Below are positions 32,972 to 43,376 of a stretch of DNA of 64,000 nucleotides, piece after piece. A program made the position numbers and the translations under genes. The stretch lies in the NCBI RefSeq assembly GCF_019139535.1, contig NZ_CP077073.1, positions 5,112,501 to 5,176,500 on the forward strand, in the 5' to 3' direction. The stretch comes from Pseudomonas muyukensis. GTDB taxonomy: Bacteria > Pseudomonadota > Gammaproteobacteria > Pseudomonadales > Pseudomonadaceae. Under the pieces are notes generated by a model, which was not told the DNA's origin, did not search any database, and was given only the letters and a program-made list of their open reading frames with translations. The stretch's first letter is position 1. Every line of letters begins with the position of its first letter.

Positions 32972-33280
32972 ATGCAAGTCAACATCAGTGGACAGCATGT
33001 AGAAGTCACCCAACCACTGCGCGATTACGTGCTCGAGAAGCTCGCCCGCGTGGAGGGCCATTTCGACAAGATCACCAATGCAACGGTGATCATGAAAGTC
33101 GAAAAGCTGCAGCAGAAGGTTGAAGCCACACTCCAGATTCCCGGTGGCGAAGTGGTCGCCAACGCCGAACACCAAGACATGTATGCCGCGATCGACGCCC
33201 TGGCTGACAAGCTCGACCGCCAACTGAAAAAACACAAGGAAAAACAGCAAAGCCTGCTGCAAGGTGCAGCCGCCCGCTGA
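32972..33280 (+). CDS. hpf: Ribosome hibernation promoting factor, short type
   Basis: Binds 30S subunits and promotes 100S ribosome dimers in stationary phase. The 102-residue product starts MQVNISGQHVEVTQPLRDYV and contains the YfiA/HPF domain with EVVANAEHQDMYAAIDALAD and a lysine-rich C-terminus (LDRQLKKHKEKQQ). The ATG at 32972 follows AAAGGAG; an in-frame ATG at 32903 is too close to rpoN and lacks similarity. It lies 78 bases after rpoN. Confidence 0.95.
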   Translation: MQVNISGQHVEVTQPLRDYVLEKLARVEGHFDKITNATVIMKVEKLQQKVEATLQIPGGEVVANAEHQDMYAAIDALADKLDRQLKKHKEKQQSLLQGAAAR

Positions 33281-33292
33281 TCCCCCTCATCC

Positions 33293-33757
33293 ATGATCCG
33301 ACTTGAAACCATCCTGACCCCCGGCCGTTCCCTGGTGAACGTGCCGGGCGGCAGTAAAAAGCGCGCCCTGGAAAAGGTCGCCACCCTGATCGCCGAGCAA
33401 GTGCCCGAGTTGGAGATGCAAGACGTCTTCGACAAGCTCATCGCTCGCGAAAAGCTGGGCTCCACCGGTTTTGGCAATGGCATCGCCATTCCCCATTGCC
33501 GGCTTGTGGGCTGCACCGCGCCAGTGAGCGCCTTGCTGCACCTGGACGCCCCCATCGATTACGACGCCATCGACGGAGCCCCGGTCGACCTGCTGTTCGT
33601 GCTGCTGGTCCCGGAAGCTGCCACCGATGCCCACCTTGAACTGCTGCGCCAGATCGCCAGCATGCTCGATCGCAAGGAGGTTCGCGATCGCCTGCGTGCC
33701 GCCGACAGCAGCGAGGCCCTGTTCCAGGTCGTCCTGGACGTACAGAACGAGCACTGA
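33293..33757 (+). CDS. ptsN: Nitrogen-regulatory PTS protein EIIA-Ntr
   Basis: A 154-residue IIA-type domain that is phosphorylated by NPr and regulates potassium uptake, carbon/nitrogen balance and other targets rather than sugar import. The active histidine lies in [11 protein letters not shown] near residue 66. It has the PTS EIIA type-2 fold pattern with [20 protein letters not shown]. Only 12 bases follow hpf, and rapZ starts two bases after it. The upstream phosphotransferase PtsP is not in this window. Confidence 0.95.
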   Translation: MIRLETILTPGRSLVNVPGGSKKRALEKVATLIAEQVPELEMQDVFDKLIAREKLGSTGFGNGIAIPHCRLVGCTAPVSALLHLDAPIDYDAIDGAPVDLLFVLLVPEAATDAHLELLRQIASMLDRKEVRDRLRAADSSEALFQVVLDVQNEH

Positions 33758-33759
33758 CC

Positions 33760-34614
33760 ATGCGCCTGATCATCGTCAGCGGCCGCTCCGGCTCCGGCAA
33801 GAGCACCGCCCTCGACGTACTGGAAGACAACGGCTACTACTGCATCGACAACCTGCCGGCGGGCCTGTTGCCGCAGTTGGCGGAAAACGCGCTGATCAAC
33901 ACCGAGCTGCTGCAGCCCAAGGTGGCCGTTTCCATCGACGCGCGCAACCTGCCCAGCCACCTGTCACGCTTCCCGGACCTGCTCCAGGAGGCGCGCGCGC
34001 GGCACATCCAGTGTGACGTGTTGTACCTGGACGCCGACGAGGACACCCTGCTCAAGCGCTTCTCGGAAACTCGCCGCCGTCACCCGCTGACCAACGACAG
34101 CCGTTCGCTGGCCGAGGCCATTCGCGTCGAAAGCGAGCTGCTGGGGCCAATCGCCGACCTGGCCGACCTCAAGATCGATACCACCAACCTGAACCTGTAC
34201 CAGCTGCGTGACTCGGTCAAGCTGCGCCTGCTCAACCAACCGGAGCCGGGAACCGCATTCCTGGTCGAGTCGTTTGGCTTCAAGCGCGGCATGCCGGTGG
34301 ATGCCGACGTGGTGTTCGACGTGCGCTGCCTGCCCAACCCCTACTGGAAGCCGGAACTTCGCGAGCATTCCGGCCTCGAACAGCCGGTGATCGACTACCT
34401 GTCCGCCCAGCCGGATGTCGAGGAGATGTTCCAGGACATCTCCAGCTACCTGCTCAAGTGGCTGCCGCGCTTCGCCGCCAGCAACCGCGCCTATGTCACC
34501 GTGGCCATTGGCTGCACCGGCGGCCATCACCGCTCGGTGTACATCACCGAGCGGCTCGGCCAGTTGCTCCAGCAATCCCTGAAAAATGTCCAGGTCCGCC
34601 ATCGCGACCTCTAG
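33760..34614 (+). CDS. rapZ: RNase adapter protein RapZ
   Basis: In enterobacteria RapZ binds RNA and delivers small RNAs controlling GlmS to RNase E; in pseudomonads the exact role is less clear. The 284-residue product has Walker [11 protein letters not shown] (residues about 6-15), a Walker B-like [15 protein letters not shown] and DTTNLN, and the C-terminal RNA-binding domain with [19 protein letters not shown]. Starts two bases after ptsN, so coupled. Confidence 0.95.
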   Translation: MRLIIVSGRSGSGKSTALDVLEDNGYYCIDNLPAGLLPQLAENALINTELLQPKVAVSIDARNLPSHLSRFPDLLQEARARHIQCDVLYLDADEDTLLKRFSETRRRHPLTNDSRSLAEAIRVESELLGPIADLADLKIDTTNLNLYQLRDSVKLRLLNQPEPGTAFLVESFGFKRGMPVDADVVFDVRCLPNPYWKPELREHSGLEQPVIDYLSAQPDVEEMFQDISSYLLKWLPRFAASNRAYVTVAIGCTGGHHRSVYITERLGQLLQQSLKNVQVRHRDL

Positions 34615-34636
34615 CCCACAGGATATCCGCCCCACG

Positions 34637-34909
34637 ATGCCCGCCCGCGAAATCACCATCATCAACAAGCTGGGCCTGCACGCCCGTGCGGCTGCCAAGT
34701 TCGTCGGCGTGGCCGGGCGCTTTCCTTGCCAGGTACGGGTGGGTCGCGCGCCAGACAAGCTGGTGGATGGCAAGAGCATCATGGCAGTGATGATGCTGGC
34801 CGCCGGCAAGGGCACCCCGGTACACCTGCACACCGAAGGCGAGCAGGACGCTGAAGCCATGGAGGCGCTGGTCGCGCTGATCGAGAACTTCTTCGACGAA
34901 GGCGAGTGA
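34637..34909 (+). CDS. ptsO: HPr-like phosphocarrier NPr
   Basis: A 90-residue phosphocarrier that passes phosphate from PtsP to EIIA-Ntr. The active histidine is in NKLGLHARAAAKF (H15), and the regulatory-serine region DGKSIMAVMMLAAGKG is present. The ATG at 34637 begins MPAREITIINKL, the family start; the longer frame overlaps rapZ. It is the last gene of the rpoN cluster and is followed by a REP pair. Together with ptsN it forms part of the nitrogen PTS. Confidence 0.93.
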   Translation: MPAREITIINKLGLHARAAAKFVGVAGRFPCQVRVGRAPDKLVDGKSIMAVMMLAAGKGTPVHLHTEGEQDAEAMEALVALIENFFDEGE

Positions 34910-34922
34910 CTGATACAACGCG

Positions 34923-35045
34923 GCCCCTGTAGGAGCGGCCTGGTGTCGCGAAAGGGCCGCAGAGCGGCCCCAGCAATAGTGGTTTGATGCATAAATCGCG
35001 GGGGCGCTTCGCCCCTTTCGCGACACAAGGCCGCTCCTACAGGGG
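34923..35045. repeat. REP-type inverted pair between ptsO and the ZIP gene
   Basis: Facing gtaggagcggcctggtgtcg and cgacacaaggccgctcctac arms with outer gggccgc/gcggccc hairpins. It lies between convergent transcription units and may act as a shared 3' boundary. Confidence 0.87.
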
Positions 35046-35057
35046 GCAGTGCCAGGC

Positions 35058-35966
35058 TCAGGACATCGCCGTGTCCATCACCATCATCAGGCAGAACCCG
35101 ACACACAGCCCCAGGCTCGCCAAACGGTGGTGGCCGTTGCTGCGTGACTCGGGGATGATCTCCTGGGTCACCACCAGCAGCATCGCCCCCGCCGCGCAGG
35201 CCAGGCCCAGCGGCAGCAGCAACTCGGCAATGTTCACCAACCAGGCACAGATCACCGCCGCCAAAGGTTCGACCAGGCCGGACGCCGCCCCGATCAGAAA
35301 TGCCTTGAACCGCGGCATGCCCGCCCCGGCCAGCACCAACGCGATCACCAGCCCTTCCGGCACATCCTGCAGGGCAATGCCCATGGCCAGGCTGTCGGCA
35401 TCGGGCATGCCGCCCCCGGCGGATACGCCGATGGCCATGCCCTCGGGGATGTTGTGGGCGATGATGGCAATGACGAACAGCCAGATCCGCGCCGCGATCA
35501 CCGGCTGCTGCGCGGTACCGACCAGCGCCTCGGGCGAGGCCCCGGACACTTTCAGGTCGATCAGGAACAGGCACAGCGCGCCGAACAGCAGGCCGCTGCT
35601 GATCAGCCCACCGGCGCCCCAAGGGCTGAAACCGATGGCCTGGGCGGCATCCAGCCCGGGGATGATCAGGGAAAACGCCGTGGCCGCCAGCATCACCCCG
35701 GCGCCAAAGCCGAGCAAGGTGTCGGCCACGGCCACCGGCATGTTGCGGATCACCAGCACCGGTACCGCACCCAGGGCCGTCCCCAGCGCGCACAGCGCGC
35801 CCCCTTCGAGGGCGCGCAACATGCGCGGCTCCAGGTCTAGCCAGGCGATGCCGCGGGCCACCAGCAACGCGGTGCCGACCAGCAACAGCAAGGTCCCCAG
35901 CGCCAGACGAAACAGGCGCACACTGCTGACAGACATCACCTCGGTACGCATACCGGCCTGGCTCAC
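35058..35966 (-). CDS. ZIP-family metal transporter
   Basis: A 302-residue inner-membrane protein with about eight spans. It carries the two ZIP metal-site signatures, [11 protein letters not shown] (span 4) and [13 protein letters not shown] (span 5, with aspartate in place of histidine), and a third TQEIIPESR. It is the last gene of the fagA-fumC-orfX-sodA unit. The GTG at 35966 overlaps the sodA stop codon (GTGA); ATGs at 35951 and 35936 are alternatives. Given its place behind Mn-SOD, import of manganese or another divalent metal during iron shortage is a reasonable inference, not proven. Confidence 0.85.
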   Translation of the reverse strand: MSQAGMRTEVMSVSSVRLFRLALGTLLLLVGTALLVARGIAWLDLEPRMLRALEGGALCALGTALGAVPVLVIRNMPVAVADTLLGFGAGVMLAATAFSLIIPGLDAAQAIGFSPWGAGGLISSGLLFGALCLFLIDLKVSGASPEALVGTAQQPVIAARIWLFVIAIIAHNIPEGMAIGVSAGGGMPDADSLAMGIALQDVPEGLVIALVLAGAGMPRFKAFLIGAASGLVEPLAAVICAWLVNIAELLLPLGLACAAGAMLLVVTQEIIPESRSNGHHRLASLGLCVGFCLMMVMDTAMS

Positions 35967-36574
35967 TTCAAGGCTTCAAGGTAGCGGCGTTCCACTTCGG
36001 CCCAATCGACCACGTTGTAGAAGGCGCCGATGTATTCCGGACGACGGTTCTGGTACTTCAGGTAGTAGGCATGCTCCCAGACGTCCAGGCCGAGGATCGG
36101 TGTGTTGCCGTGCATCAGCGGGCTGTCCTGGTTGCCGCTGCTCTCCACCACCAGCTGCTTGTCCGCGGTGACGCTGAGCCAGGCCCAGCCGCTGCCGAAG
36201 CGGGTCAACGCAGCTTTGGTGAAGGCCTCCTTGAAGGCTTCGAAACCGCCGAGCTGGGCATCGATGGCCTGGGCCACCTGCCCTGCGGGCTGGCCGCCGC
36301 CCTTGGGCGACATGACGGTCCAGAACAGGCTGTGATTGGCATGGCCGCCCCCCTGGTTGATCACCGCCCCTTGCAGCTTCTCGGGCAGCTGCTTGACCGC
36401 GCCGACCAGCCGTTCCACCGGCCATTCGGCCCACTCGGTGCCCTCGATGGCGGCGTTCAGGTTGTTGATGTAGGTCTGGTGGTGCTTGCTGTGGTGGATC
36501 TCCATGGTCTGGGTATCGATGTGCGGCTCCAGTGCAGCGTAGGCGTAAGGCAATGCAGGCAAGGTATGGGGCAT
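35963..36574 (-). CDS. sodA: Superoxide dismutase, manganese type
   Basis: Dismutates superoxide in the cytoplasm. The 203-residue protein has metal ligands in [16 protein letters not shown] (His near residue 27), GHANHSLFW (His near residue 80) and [11 protein letters not shown] (Asp and His near 162-166). Residues GGGHANHS and the DVWEHAYY context are of the Mn/Fe family. Assignment to manganese rests on its place in the Fur-regulated fagA-fumC-orfX-sodA operon, which replaces iron enzymes when iron is scarce. The ATG at 36574 is one base after the orfX stop. Confidence 0.94.
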   Translation of the reverse strand: MPHTLPALPYAYAALEPHIDTQTMEIHHSKHHQTYINNLNAAIEGTEWAEWPVERLVGAVKQLPEKLQGAVINQGGGHANHSLFWTVMSPKGGGQPAGQVAQAIDAQLGGFEAFKEAFTKAALTRFGSGWAWLSVTADKQLVVESSGNQDSPLMHGNTPILGLDVWEHAYYLKYQNRRPEYIGAFYNVVDWAEVERRYLEALK

Positions 36575-36575
36575 G

Positions 36576-37037
36576 TCAGTGGATTCCGTAGGCAGGTGTG
36601 CGATGAGCGATATCCGTGTGCGCGACCAGCTCGCTGGCCACCGCCGCCTGGCGATTGAGCAGGCGTTCGGTGCGCGGGTACTGGCCGTATTCGGCAATGA
36701 AACTCAGCAACTCGGTGTAGGTCCGTGCGCTATGGCGCAAGGCGGCCTCACGCAGCGCCTGGGGCAGGCGCTGCGCCTGGCTGGCCTGGAGCAGCCGCTG
36801 GTGGGCGGCGCACAGGTAATCGGCGCTTTCCTGGGGCTGGTTCAGGCGCAGGTGCAGGTCGGCCAGGTTGTGGTGGGCGATGACCAGCGCGGCCACCGCC
36901 TCGTCGGCGTCATGCCAGCGCTCGAACAGCACCTGGGCCAAGGCCAGCGCTTGCAGGTAATGCTCCCGGGCGTCGACCAGCTCGCCCTGTTCGAACAGGC
37001 GATTGGCGGTTTGCGTGGTGCGTCTCCAGTGCTGCAT
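36576..37037 (-). CDS. OrfX of the fumC-sodA operon, TPR-like helical protein
   Basis: A 153-residue protein starting [20 protein letters not shown]. Helical repeats resembling tetratricopeptide units are visible ([40 protein letters not shown]). The corresponding P. aeruginosa gene between fumC and sodA is called orfX and has no assigned function. AGGAGG precedes the ATG at 37037, fixing the start; the longer open frame overlaps fumC. It sits 25 bases downstream of fumC and one base upstream of sodA, so it must be cotranscribed. Confidence 0.85.
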   Translation of the reverse strand: MQHWRRTTQTANRLFEQGELVDAREHYLQALALAQVLFERWHDADEAVAALVIAHHNLADLHLRLNQPQESADYLCAAHQRLLQASQAQRLPQALREAALRHSARTYTELLSFIAEYGQYPRTERLLNRQAAVASELVAHTDIAHRTPAYGIH

Positions 37038-37062
37038 GACGTGCCTCCTGGGCGGCCCTGGC

Positions 37063-38431
<1,369 letters not shown>

Positions 38432-38439
<8 letters not shown>

Positions 38440-38833
38440 CTTCAAGTCCTTGCATCAGTTCTTCGGGAGTAATCGACGGCAGCAGCACGCAATTGGCGAG
38501 CTGCATCGCATAGGGTTGCCAGCGCTGGTTGTGCTCGCAGCGGTCGAGGTTGCGCAGGTCGAGCAACGGACGCCAGGCCTGGTCCAGGCACAGGCAGCGC
38601 CAGTGCCAAGGCAACATGCGGTCGTTGGCAGTATCCAGCAGCAGGCGCAGGGCGGTCAGGGCGACTGTCCAGGGCGAGGTTTCGGTGCAGCACACCAGGT
38701 AGCGCCCCTCGGCCAGGTAATGGTCGATCAGGCGCGGCTCGTCAGGTTCGAGCGCGCAACGGATACGCCGGCTGAGCCAGCGCCAGTTTTCCAGGTAGGG
38801 CAGTTCGTGGAGGACAGGTTTCATGAACATCAT
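38432..38833 (-). CDS. fagA: Fur-associated gene FagA, function unknown
   Basis: A 133-residue protein, cysteine- and tryptophan-rich (TAL CCTETSPW and WHWRCLCLDQAW regions), matching by position and general character the FagA gene that opens the fumC-sodA operon of P. aeruginosa. No known domain is evident. The start is uncertain among ATGs at 38833, 38830 and 38824, none with a strong Shine-Dalgarno sequence. A strong promoter with an embedded Fur box lies directly upstream, so it is expressed in iron starvation. Confidence 0.8.
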
Positions 38834-38846
38834 CGCCGGGTGACTG

Positions 38847-38889
38847 GATAATGATATTCATTATTAATTGATAATTAGAATCAGTTCAA
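38847..38889 (-). promoter_or_regulatory. Fur-box promoter of fagA-fumC-orfX-sodA-ZIP
   Basis: gataatgatattcattatt at 38847-38865 matches 17 of 19 bases of the consensus Fur box. On the minus strand TTGAAC (38884-38889) and TAATAA (38861-38866) are 17 bases apart and form a good sigma-70 promoter. The -10 overlaps the Fur box, so iron-loaded Fur would block RNA polymerase. Confidence 0.9.
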
Positions 38890-38903
38890 GACAGACGAAA
38901 GGC

Positions 38904-38930
38904 AAATAAAACCCGGCGCGATGGCCGGGT
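38904..38930 (-). terminator. Intrinsic terminator after pmbA
   Basis: On the minus strand the stem acccggc/gccgggt is followed by TTTTATTT. It lies 55 bases beyond the pmbA stop and before the fagA promoter. Confidence 0.8.
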
Positions 38931-38984
38931 CCTTTGCCAGGCATGAGCGGGGCCGCTCCCAGCCCCCTCTGCACAAGGCGTCAG

Positions 38985-40331
38985 TCAGCTGCCCGCCACC
39001 GTCATCCGCTCGATCAGCACCGAGCCGCTATGGATATTGCTGCGGGTCTCGATATCGCTGCCAATGGCGACGATCTGCTGGAACATGTCTTTCATGTTGC
39101 CGGCAATGGTCACTTCCTGCACGGCATGCTGGATCTCGCCATTCTCGACCCAGAAACCCGCCGCGCCACGGGAATAGTCGCCAGTGACCATGTTCAGGCC
39201 ATGGCCCATCAACTCGGTGACCAGCAAGCCGCGGCCCATGCGCCGGATCAGGGCGGCCTGGTCTTCCACGCCATGGGTCACGTACAGGTTGTGCACGCCC
39301 CCGGCGTTGGCGGTGCTGGGCAACTGCAGCTTGCGCCCCGAGTAGGTCCCGAGGATGTAGGACACCAACTCGCCCTTGTCGACGAACGGCTTGGCATAGG
39401 TCGCCAGGCCATCGCCATCGAACGCCGAGCTGCCCAGTGCACGCGGAATGTGCGGGCGCTCGTCGAGGGTCAGCCAGGTGGGGAACAGGCGCTGGCCGAT
39501 AGTGCCTTCGAGGAACGATGACTTGCGGTACAGGTTGCCCCCGGAAATGGCCGAAAGGAAGCTGCCGAACAACCCGCCCGCCAGCTCCGCCGAGAACAGC
39601 ACCGGCACCTCGCAGGTCGGCACCGGGCGCGCGCCCAGGCGGCTGGCGGCACGCTGCGCGGCGCGCTGGCCGATGCTGCGCGGGTCGGCCAGCAAGTTGC
39701 CCTGGCGGTTGACGTCGTACCAGTAGTCGCGCTGCATCTGCCCGTCGCCTTCGGCGATCATCACGCAGCTCAGGCTGTGCCGGGTTGAGGCGTAGCCACC
39801 GATGAAGCCGTGGCTATTGCCATACACCCGCACGCCCTGGTGGGTGTTGAGGGTGGTGCCATCGGCATTGAGGATACGTGGGTCGGCGTCGAAGGCGGCA
39901 GCCTCGCAGGTCAGCGCCATCTCGATGGCCTGCTCCGGCTCGATATCCCAGTCGTGGTACAGGTCCAGGTCAGGGATTTCGCGGGCCATCAGCGCCGCGT
40001 CGGCAAGGCCGGAGCACTCGTCCTCGGAGGTATGCCTGGCAATCGCCAGGGCCGCGGCGACGGTTTCTCGAATGGCATCAGGGCCGCTCGCCGAGGTGCT
40101 GGCCGAGCCTTTGCGCTGGCCAACGTAGAGGGTGATGCCGAAGCCCTGATCGCGATTGAACTCGACCGTCTCGACTTCACGCTGGCGCACCGTGGTGGAC
40201 AGGCCCTGCTCCAGCGACACCGCCACTTCGCAGGCGCTGGCGCCCTGGCGGCGCGCCTCGGCGACGATCGCCTCGACCTGTTCCTGCAACGCCGGCAGGT
40301 CCTTGGGGCCTACGCTCTGGACTGCACTCAT
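38985..40331 (-). CDS. pmbA: Metalloprotease PmbA/TldE
   Basis: Partner of TldD in a heterodimeric zinc protease that trims small peptides and matures microcins. The 448-residue member of the TldD/PmbA family lacks the HExxxH zinc site, as expected for the E subunit. It shows [40 protein letters not shown] and [20 protein letters not shown]. The ATG at 40331 follows GGAGAG; a GTG four codons earlier overlaps that site. Its partner tldD lies at 41070-42509, with darP in between on the opposite strand. Confidence 0.94.
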   Translation of the reverse strand: MSAVQSVGPKDLPALQEQVEAIVAEARRQGASACEVAVSLEQGLSTTVRQREVETVEFNRDQGFGITLYVGQRKGSASTSASGPDAIRETVAAALAIARHTSEDECSGLADAALMAREIPDLDLYHDWDIEPEQAIEMALTCEAAAFDADPRILNADGTTLNTHQGVRVYGNSHGFIGGYASTRHSLSCVMIAEGDGQMQRDYWYDVNRQGNLLADPRSIGQRAAQRAASRLGARPVPTCEVPVLFSAELAGGLFGSFLSAISGGNLYRKSSFLEGTIGQRLFPTWLTLDERPHIPRALGSSAFDGDGLATYAKPFVDKGELVSYILGTYSGRKLQLPSTANAGGVHNLYVTHGVEDQAALIRRMGRGLLVTELMGHGLNMVTGDYSRGAAGFWVENGEIQHAVQEVTIAGNMKDMFQQIVAIGSDIETRSNIHSGSVLIERMTVAGS

Positions 40332-40440
40332 GGTTCTCTCCACTGAAAATTCTGCGTACGGCTTGGGTCATTCTACGACCGGGCCGGACAAGTGGCCCCC
40401 GACTGGTTATCATGGCGGCGATTTCCTGCGGACTGCCCCC

Positions 40441-40962
40441 ATGGTTGATTCTTACGACGACGCCTTCGATGGCGAAAAAAGCAAAACCCAGATCAAGCGC
40501 GAGCTGCATGCGCTGGTCGAACTCGGCGAGCGCCTGACCACGCTCAAGGCCGATACCCTGGCGCGCCTGCCGCTGACCGACGAACTGCGCAAGGCCCTGG
40601 ACGAAGCCAGCAAGCACACCGCTCATGGCGCCCGCAAACGCCACATGTCGTTCGTCGGCAAGCTGATGCGCGTGCAGGACCTGGACGCCATCCATGCCAT
40701 GCTCGAGCAGGTCGACAGTTCCACCCGCCAGTACAACGAACGCTTCCACGGCCTCGAGCGCTGGCGCGACCGCCTGATCGACGGCAACGACGAGGACCTC
40801 GAGCGCTTCGTCAACGAGTACCCCGACACCGATCGCCAGCACCTGCGCTCGCTGATCCGTCATGCCCAGCACGAAAAGGCGCGGAACAAGCCGCCTGCCG
40901 CTGCGCGCAAGGTGTTCAAGTACATCCGCGACCTCGACGAGCTCCAGCGCGGCCTGCGTTGA
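40441..40962 (+). CDS. darP: Ribosome-associated protein DarP (YjgA, DUF615)
   Basis: A 173-residue cytoplasmic protein of the YjgA family that helps late 50S ribosomal subunit assembly. Conserved segments are [19 protein letters not shown] (about 18-36), [16 protein letters not shown] and a C-terminal [20 protein letters not shown]. The ATG at 40441 is the family start although an open frame continues upstream. It diverges from pmbA, a conserved arrangement. Ends in front of a REP element that separates it from tldD. Confidence 0.93.
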   Translation: MVDSYDDAFDGEKSKTQIKRELHALVELGERLTTLKADTLARLPLTDELRKALDEASKHTAHGARKRHMSFVGKLMRVQDLDAIHAMLEQVDSSTRQYNERFHGLERWRDRLIDGNDEDLERFVNEYPDTDRQHLRSLIRHAQHEKARNKPPAAARKVFKYIRDLDELQRGLR

Positions 40963-40966
40963 GGCC

Positions 40967-41063
40967 ATCGCGGGGCAGGTCGCAGCGGCGTACCGCCGCT
41001 CCCACGCAGCCTTCGCAGGCATCTGTGGGAGCGGCGGCGCAGCGATCGGACCTGCCCCGCGAT
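40967..41063. repeat. REP-type inverted pair between darP and tldD
   Basis: Outer arms atcgcggggcaggtc and gacctgccccgcgat with inner ccgccgctcccac/gtgggagcggcgg form a long cruciform. Lies between convergent gene ends. Confidence 0.87.
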
Positions 41064-41069
41064 CATTGA

Positions 41070-42509
41070 TCAAGCCCCGGTACCGCCGACGGTGATCGCA
41101 TCCAGCTTCAGGGTCGGCTGGCCAACGCCTACCGGCACCGATTGCCCATCCTTCCCACACGTACCCACGCCGCTGTCCAGCGCCAGGTCGTTGCCGACCA
41201 TCGACACCCGGCTCATCGCTTCCGGCCCGTTACCGATCAGGGTCGCGCCCTTGACCGGCGCGGTAATCTTGCCGTCCTCGATCAGGTAGGCCTCGCTGGT
41301 GGAAAACACGAACTTGCCGCTGGTGATATCCACCTGGCCACCACCGAGGTTGGCGCAGTAGATACCCTTCTTCACCGACCGGATGATTTCCTCCGGGTCG
41401 CTGTCGCCGGCGCGCATGTAGGTGTTGGTCATGCGCGGCATCGGCAGGTGCGCGTAGGACTCGCGGCGGCCGTTGCCGGTTACCGCCATGCCCATCAGGC
41501 GGGCGTTGAGCTTGTCTTGCATGTAGCCCTTGAGGATGCCGTTCTCGATCAGCGTGGTGCACTCGGTCGGCGTGCCTTCGTCGTCGACACTCAGCGAGCC
41601 ACGGCGTCCTTCGAGCGTGCCGTCATCGACGATGGTGCACAGGCTCGAGGCGACTTTTTCGCCGATCCTGCCACTGAACGCCGAGCTGCCCTTGCGGTTG
41701 AAGTCGCCTTCCAGGCCATGCCCCACGGCCTCGTGCAACAGCACACCGGACCAGCCCGAGCCAAGCACCACCGGCAGCGTGCCGGCCGGGGCCGGGATCG
41801 CCTCGAGGTTGACCAGCGCCTGGCGCAACGCCTCGCGGGCATAGCCCATCACCCGTTCCTCGGTGAAGTAGCGGTAGTCGGTACGCCCGCCGCCGCCCTG
41901 CCCGCCGCGCTCGCGACGGCCGTTGTGCTCGACGATCACACTGACGTTGAAGCGCACCAGCGGGCGCACATCGGCGGCCAGGCTGCCGTCGGCAGCGGCC
42001 ACCAGGATGCGCTCCCAGACACCGGCCATGCTCACGCTGACCTGCTGGATACGCGGATCGAGGGCGCGGGTGGCAACGTCGACCCGCTTGAGCAGCTCGA
42101 CTTTCTCGGCACGGCTGAGCACATCCAGCGGGTTGTCCTGGCCGTACAGCGCGGTCACCGCCTGGCTGCGGAAGGCCTGGACCGTGCCGTGCTGCCCGGC
42201 GCGGGAGATCGAGCGGGCGGCACGCGCCGCCGAGGTCAGGGCTTCGAGGTTGATCGCATTGCTATAGGCGAAACCGGTTTTCTCGCCGGACTGGGCACGC
42301 ACGCCCACGCCCTGGTCGAGGTTGAAACTGCCCTCTTTGACGATGCCGTCTTCAAGCGCCCAGGTTTCCGAGACCTGGCCCTGGAAGTACAGGTCGGCGG
42401 CGTCGATGCCGGGCCCGGCCAGATCGCCCAGCACCGTCTGCAGGCTGTCTAGGGTCAAACCGCCGGGGGCCAGGAGCTGCTCGCTGACGGTGGAAAGAAT
42501 CTCGCTCAT
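41070..42509 (-). CDS. tldD: Metalloprotease TldD
   Basis: Catalytic subunit of the TldD/TldE protease. The 479-residue protein has the zinc motif [12 protein letters not shown] (HExxxH, near residue 260) and the third-ligand region containing a late cysteine ([20 protein letters not shown]). The ATG at 42509 is placed five bases after GGAG and two bases after the nitrilase stop codon, so it is translated with the gene upstream. A GTG two codons earlier is less likely. Last gene of the rng-yhdP-nitrilase-tldD run. Confidence 0.95.
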   Translation of the reverse strand: MSEILSTVSEQLLAPGGLTLDSLQTVLGDLAGPGIDAADLYFQGQVSETWALEDGIVKEGSFNLDQGVGVRAQSGEKTGFAYSNAINLEALTSAARAARSISRAGQHGTVQAFRSQAVTALYGQDNPLDVLSRAEKVELLKRVDVATRALDPRIQQVSVSMAGVWERILVAAADGSLAADVRPLVRFNVSVIVEHNGRRERGGQGGGGRTDYRYFTEERVMGYAREALRQALVNLEAIPAPAGTLPVVLGSGWSGVLLHEAVGHGLEGDFNRKGSSAFSGRIGEKVASSLCTIVDDGTLEGRRGSLSVDDEGTPTECTTLIENGILKGYMQDKLNARLMGMAVTGNGRRESYAHLPMPRMTNTYMRAGDSDPEEIIRSVKKGIYCANLGGGQVDITSGKFVFSTSEAYLIEDGKITAPVKGATLIGNGPEAMSRVSMVGNDLALDSGVGTCGKDGQSVPVGVGQPTLKLDAITVGGTGA

Positions 42510-42511
42510 AG

Positions 42512-43363
42512 TCACTCCGAGGTATGCGCAGGCCGCAATGCGTCCTGCGAGAAAAAGCGCCGGTGGGTCAGCACCGGCATGCGCGCCCGGATGGACGCTT
42601 GTTCTTCAGGGTCGCGGGTGGCGAGCAATACTGCTTCGCCCCGCGCCTGTTGCGCGACGATCCGCCCCCAGGGGTCGATGATCGCCGCTTGGCCATGGGT
42701 TTCCCGTGGCCCTGGATGCACGCCGCCCTGGGCCGCCGCCAGCAGGTAGCACTGGGTCTCGATGGCCCGTGCGCGAATCAGCACTTCCCAGTGCGCCGCC
42801 CCGGTCACCGCGGTGAACGCCGCCGGGGCGCTGATCAACTCGGCCCCGGCGGCGCGCAAGGCGCTGTACAGCTCGGGGAAGCGCAGGTCGTAGCACACCG
42901 ACAGGCCCAGGCGGCCGACCGGCGTGTCGGCCACCACCACCTGGCTGCCGTGGGCATAGTCATCGGATTCCCGGTAACGCCCGCGGTTGTCGGCCACGTC
43001 CACGTCGAACAGGTGCAGCTTGTCGTAGCGCGCGGCAATCTCGCCGTGTTCGTCGACCAGCAGCGAGCAGGCATGCGCCTTGGCCTCTGGCTGGCCGACC
43101 GGTGGTAGCGGCAAGGTACCGGCGACAATCCATAACCTGAGGTCACGGGCGGTGCGTTTCAACCACGGCAGGATCGGCCCCTCGCCCAAGGCCTCGGCGC
43201 GGCCAATGGCGGCTGCGTCGCGCCGGCCCATGGCGGCGAAGTTTTCCGGCAGCACCGCCAGCCGTGCGCCGCCGGCTGCGGCCCGCTCCAGCAGCGCCGT
43301 GGCGCGTTGCAGGTTGGCCAGGACATCGTCCTGGCTGACCATCTGGATCACAGCTGACGTCAT
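42512..43363 (-). CDS. Carbon-nitrogen hydrolase, nitrilase superfamily
   Basis: A 283-residue amidase-type enzyme with the Glu-Lys-Cys triad visible as AVLPENFA (Glu near residue 39), [12 protein letters not shown] (Lys near 112) and [14 protein letters not shown] (Cys near 152). The sequence is of the NIT1/NIT2-like subgroup, some of which hydrolyse damaged metabolites such as deaminated glutathione. Placement between yhdP and tldD is conserved in pseudomonads. Substrate is not determined. The stop lies two bases before the tldD ATG. Confidence 0.9.
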   Translation of the reverse strand: MTSAVIQMVSQDDVLANLQRATALLERAAAGGARLAVLPENFAAMGRRDAAAIGRAEALGEGPILPWLKRTARDLRLWIVAGTLPLPPVGQPEAKAHACSLLVDEHGEIAARYDKLHLFDVDVADNRGRYRESDDYAHGSQVVVADTPVGRLGLSVCYDLRFPELYSALRAAGAELISAPAAFTAVTGAAHWEVLIRARAIETQCYLLAAAQGGVHPGPRETHGQAAIIDPWGRIVAQQARGEAVLLATRDPEEQASIRARMPVLTHRRFFSQDALRPAHTSE

Positions 43364-43376
43364 GACCACCCCGGGC